NCBI RefSeq assembly: GCF_900215515.1
Contig: NZ_OBEI01000001.1
Span: 434,001-498,000, forward strand
Direction of reading: 5' to 3'
DNA: 64,000 bases
Origin: Persephonella hydrogeniphila
GTDB lineage: Bacteria; Aquificota; Aquificia; Aquificales; Hydrogenothermaceae
Shown: in pieces, positions 62,207 through 64,000 of the stretch
Position numbering within the stretch: the first letter of the stretch is position 1
How the letters are laid out: every line of letters begins with the position of its first letter
The notes under the pieces: model-generated
What the model was told of the DNA's origin: nothing
The model's input: the letters and a program-made list of their open reading frames with translations, nothing else
The model's database searches: none
Made by a program: the position numbers and the translations under genes

Positions 62207-62773
62207 TCAGTCCTTTTTTAGTTTATCTAAAATTTTGGGGTATACAAGGACAAAGAAAAGAAAAAGAACAATAACGGCGACTGCGATAAAGTAATACTCT
62301 TTGGCTTCTCCAAAAAAATGCTCTGCAGCTTTTCCGAAAAAATAACCTACCGAGAGGTATATAATAGCCCAGAAAAAAAGAGATATAAGATTAAAAAATA
62401 TGAATTTCCACGTTCCAAAACCTGTAGCCCCCATAAGCATCATGGGGATCATTCTCATGCCGTAAAGAAATCTGATTATAAAGATAGACAGAATCCCGTA
62501 TCTGTGTAACAGCCTTTTTGCTCTCATATACTCCTTTCTCGTATGTCTGTTCCTCAGAAGAATCTGTCTGCCTTTCCACCTTCCTACAAAAAAGTATATA
62601 ATCTCATGAAGAAAAGCACCTGCCATGGCTGCAATGAGAGATATATAAGGATTGAGTAGTTTTAATTTTATAAAAAAACCAACAATTAATAGAAATAACT
62701 CCCCTTCTAAAAAAGTACCAACAAATACAGCTATATACCCGTAGTTCTGTAAAAACTGCTCGAGGCTCTCTAT
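62207..62773 (-). CDS. DedA/SNARE-associated family membrane protein, apparent AUA start
   Basis: The reading frame is open from a TAA at 62774-62776. It begins with the DedA N-terminal pattern IESLEQFLQNYGYIAVF, then VGTFLEGELFLLIVGF, and continues into the core R..hxRnrHTRKE..RAKRLLHRYG, IIRFLYGMRMIPMMLMGATGFGTWKF. No ATG, GTG or TTG occurs in frame before codon 50 (62626), and starting there would delete the conserved GTFLEGE segment. An ATA at 62771-62773 lies 7 nt after a perfect GGAGGT (62781-62786), so initiation at AUA is likely (188 residues). A sequencing error is the alternative. DedA proteins act as undecaprenyl-phosphate or phospholipid translocases; this subgroup is not assigned. 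Confidence 0.7.
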   Translation of the reverse strand: MESLEQFLQNYGYIAVFVGTFLEGELFLLIVGFFIKLKLLNPYISLIAAMAGAFLHEIIYFFVGRWKGRQILLRNRHTRKEYMRAKRLLHRYGILSIFIIRFLYGMRMIPMMLMGATGFGTWKFIFFNLISLFFWAIIYLSVGYFFGKAAEHFFGEAKEYYFIAVAVIVLFLFFVLVYPKILDKLKKD

Positions 62774-62832
62774 TTAATCTACCTCCATTTCTATTAGGAT
62801 ATTATTATAACTTATAGGGCTCTTGATTATGG

Positions 62833-62838
62833 CATAAT
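62833..62838 (+). promoter_or_regulatory. Extended -10 element predicting leaderless ubiX mRNA
   Basis: TGGCATAAT: a TG extension plus CATAAT, six bases upstream of the ubiX ATG. No ribosome binding site is present. No good -35 box, as expected for an extended -10 promoter. Confidence 0.4.
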
Positions 62839-62844
62839 TGATTT

Positions 62845-63423
62845 ATGGAAAAAATAGTTCTGTGCATTACAGGAGCAAGCGGTTTTATATACGGTGAGAG
62901 ACTTCTCAGAGAGCTTTGTAGAGATCATTTTGTCTATCTTGTTATATCAGACAGTGCTTTTAAGGTGATGGAAGAGGAGACAGACAGAAGAAGAGACGAT
63001 TTTCTAAAAAATTTACCGGACAATGTACATTTTTTTTCTCAGGGAGAGATAGATGCACCCATATCGAGCGGTTCAAGGCTGATAGAAACAAAAGGAGTTA
63101 TTGTTGCCCCATGCTCTACAGGAACTCTCGGGGCAGTAGCTGGAGGGATCTCAAATAATCTTATACACAGGGTGTGTGATGTTGCCCTTAAAGAGAGAAA
63201 AAAGGTTTATCTTCTTTTGAGGGAGATGCCTCTATCTTTGATACAGATAAAAAATATGGAGAAGGTTACTCTGTCTGGAGGAACTGTTGCCGTAGCATCA
63301 CCGGGATTTTACACAAAGCCAGAAAGTGTAGATGATATGATCAACTTTGTTGTAGGAAAAGTCCTTGATTTTTTCGATATAAACCACAACCTTTACAGAA
63401 GGTGGAAAGATGAAGATCTCTGA
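62845..63423 (+). CDS. ubiX: Flavin prenyltransferase UbiX
   Basis: Makes prenylated FMN, the cofactor of UbiD-type decarboxylases in quinone and aromatic metabolism. The 192-residue flavoprotein starts KIVLCITGASGFIYGERLLREL and has LVISDSAFKVMEEE, APISSGSRLIETKGVIVAPCSTGTLGAVAGGISNNLIHRVCDVALKERKKVYLLLREMPLSLIQIKNME (the VAPCS..TLa.ia.G...nLl.Ra.dv.LKErr.lvl..Re.Pl core). It has no Shine-Dalgarno and may be leaderless. The next gene starts 14 nt inside its end. No ubiD gene is in the window. Confidence 0.92.
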   Translation: MEKIVLCITGASGFIYGERLLRELCRDHFVYLVISDSAFKVMEEETDRRRDDFLKNLPDNVHFFSQGEIDAPISSGSRLIETKGVIVAPCSTGTLGAVAGGISNNLIHRVCDVALKERKKVYLLLREMPLSLIQIKNMEKVTLSGGTVAVASPGFYTKPESVDDMINFVVGKVLDFFDINHNLYRRWKDEDL

Positions 63424-64000
63424 GTGTATAGAACTTTTCCTTTCTTATATATCTGACAAATCAGAACATACTATAAAAAACTACAGATCTGATCTGAACC
63501 AGTTTAAAGATATAGTAGGAGATAAAGATGTTGAAAAGATAACAAAGGCAGACATAGCAAAATTTAGGATGGTTTTACAGTCCCATAAGAAAAAATCCTC
63601 CACAATAGCGAGGAAGCTTGCCTGTCTTAACTCTTTCTTTGAGTATCTGATCGATTTAGAGATAGTCAGTTCATCCCCTATAACAAGATCCCACAGACCA
63701 AAAATATCCCAGAAAATACCATCTTCCCTCTCCCATGAAGAGATAAAAAGAGTGATAAATGGAACAAAAACGCTAATGGAAAGGGTTATTGTTGTTCTTA
63801 TGCTGACGACAGGTCTGAGATCTTCCGAGCTTTTGGGTATAAAAAGAGGAAATATCCTGATTGAGCATGAGGGAAAGATATACACAACTGAATCTATATA
63901 CACAATAGAGATAAAAGATGAAGATATTCTGTATATTAGGGTTGAAGGTAAAGGAGGAAAAGAGAGAGAAGTTCCTATAACAGGAGAGCCTATGAAACTG
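63410..64000 (+). CDS. Tyrosine recombinase XerC/XerD-like (partial, 3' end outside window)
   Basis: The reading frame is open from the ATG at 63410 to the window edge, 197 codons. The N-terminal SAM-like core-binding domain (ISECIELFLSYISDKSEHTIKNYRSDLNQF) and KSSTIARKLACLNSFFEYLI match phage-integrase N-domain/Xer. The start of the catalytic domain shows TTGLRSSELLGIKRGNI with the first catalytic arginine, followed by VEGKGGKEREVPIT. The remaining catalytic His, Arg and Tyr are beyond the window. It overlaps ubiX by 14 nt, so it looks like a resident chromosome-dimer-resolution gene rather than a mobile integrase. Confidence 0.88.
   Translation, partial: MKISECIELFLSYISDKSEHTIKNYRSDLNQFKDIVGDKDVEKITKADIAKFRMVLQSHKKKSSTIARKLACLNSFFEYLIDLEIVSSSPITRSHRPKISQKIPSSLSHEEIKRVINGTKTLMERVIVVLMLTTGLRSSELLGIKRGNILIEHEGKIYTTESIYTIEIKDEDILYIRVEGKGGKEREVPITGEPMKL

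Noticed and set aside
62207-62773. Broken (pseudogene) dedA.
   Set aside because: The frame is intact over the whole family domain and only the start codon is unusual; a Shine-Dalgarno is present at the right distance.
63410-64000. Integrase marking a prophage or integrative element.
   Set aside because: The gene overlaps ubiX, resembles resident XerC/XerD in its visible part, and no attachment site, tRNA or phage gene is near.

Overview
The window is a low-GC, densely coded chromosomal segment that most resembles a member of the Aquificota, probably a microaerophilic, sulfur-oxidising thermophile of the Hydrogenothermaceae (Persephonella/Sulfurihydrogenibium relatives). The strongest indicator is a leucyl-tRNA synthetase split into an alpha and a beta gene with the KMSKS loop in beta, as known from Aquifex aeolicus. 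A flavoprotein of the sulfide:quinone oxidoreductase family, archaeal-type 3-dehydroquinate synthase II and an Ogg2-type DNA glycosylase fit the same lineage. The genus is an inference. I see no rRNA, tRNA, CRISPR array or insertion sequence, and no gene-free stretch longer than 300 bases.

Layout. 1-5.6 kb (minus): a truncated glycosyltransferase, moaA, then an operon with rodZ-like, ogg2 and rsmG genes, and an HNH/ribbon-helix-helix gene overlapping queH. 5.8-7.1 kb (plus): corA and a small membrane protein. 7.2-17.2 kb: a flagellar filament block. flgK and flgL flank a large GGDEF-EAL protein on the plus strand; fliC and flaG-fliD-fliS-(fliT-like) run on the minus strand. Clear sigma-28 promoters precede flgK, flgL and fliC. 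17.3-27.2 kb (minus): one tightly overlapping ten-gene operon for a pseudaminic-acid-type nonulosonate and its transfer to flagellin (pseB, pseC, methyltransferase, spsF-like, pseG, PglD-like acyltransferase, beta-propeller protein, WbqC, pseI, Maf/DUF115). It ends 66 nt upstream of fliC.

27.4-29 kb: the sqr-like gene with a 40-residue small ORF and a terminator. 29-35 kb: clpS, nadD, htrA/degQ, then a HAD phosphatase, a UbiA-type prenyltransferase and fabZ. 33.6-39.4 kb (minus): a poorly described surface module of two large lipoproteins and a GT-C type membrane glycosyltransferase. 39.5-45 kb: radC, a secreted cyclophilin, and a hydantoinase/oxoprolinase-type operon (zinc-ribbon protein, hyuA, a 29-residue membrane peptide, hyuB). 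45-50.5 kb (plus): cysS, ubiE-like, dehydroquinate synthase II, an MCE/MlaD-type protein with an unusual C-terminus and a Crp-family regulator. 50.6-57.3 kb (plus): a TolC-HlyD-RND tripartite efflux operon and an outer-membrane barrel. 57.4-64 kb: rsmI, a secreted DUF4139-like protein, split leuS, a universal stress protein, a DedA-family gene that seems to start at AUA, ubiX, and the start of a xer recombinase.

The most notable points are: (i) the coupling of flagellin expression to sugar modification, where the sigma-28 -10 element is complementary to the fliC ribosome binding site; (ii) a nonulosonate pathway with non-canonical cytidylyl- and acyltransferases plus decorating enzymes; (iii) two unannotated small membrane-type peptides; (iv) several genes whose promoters predict leaderless mRNAs; and (v) an HNH/ribbon-helix-helix fusion with a perfect inverted repeat in its own promoter region.
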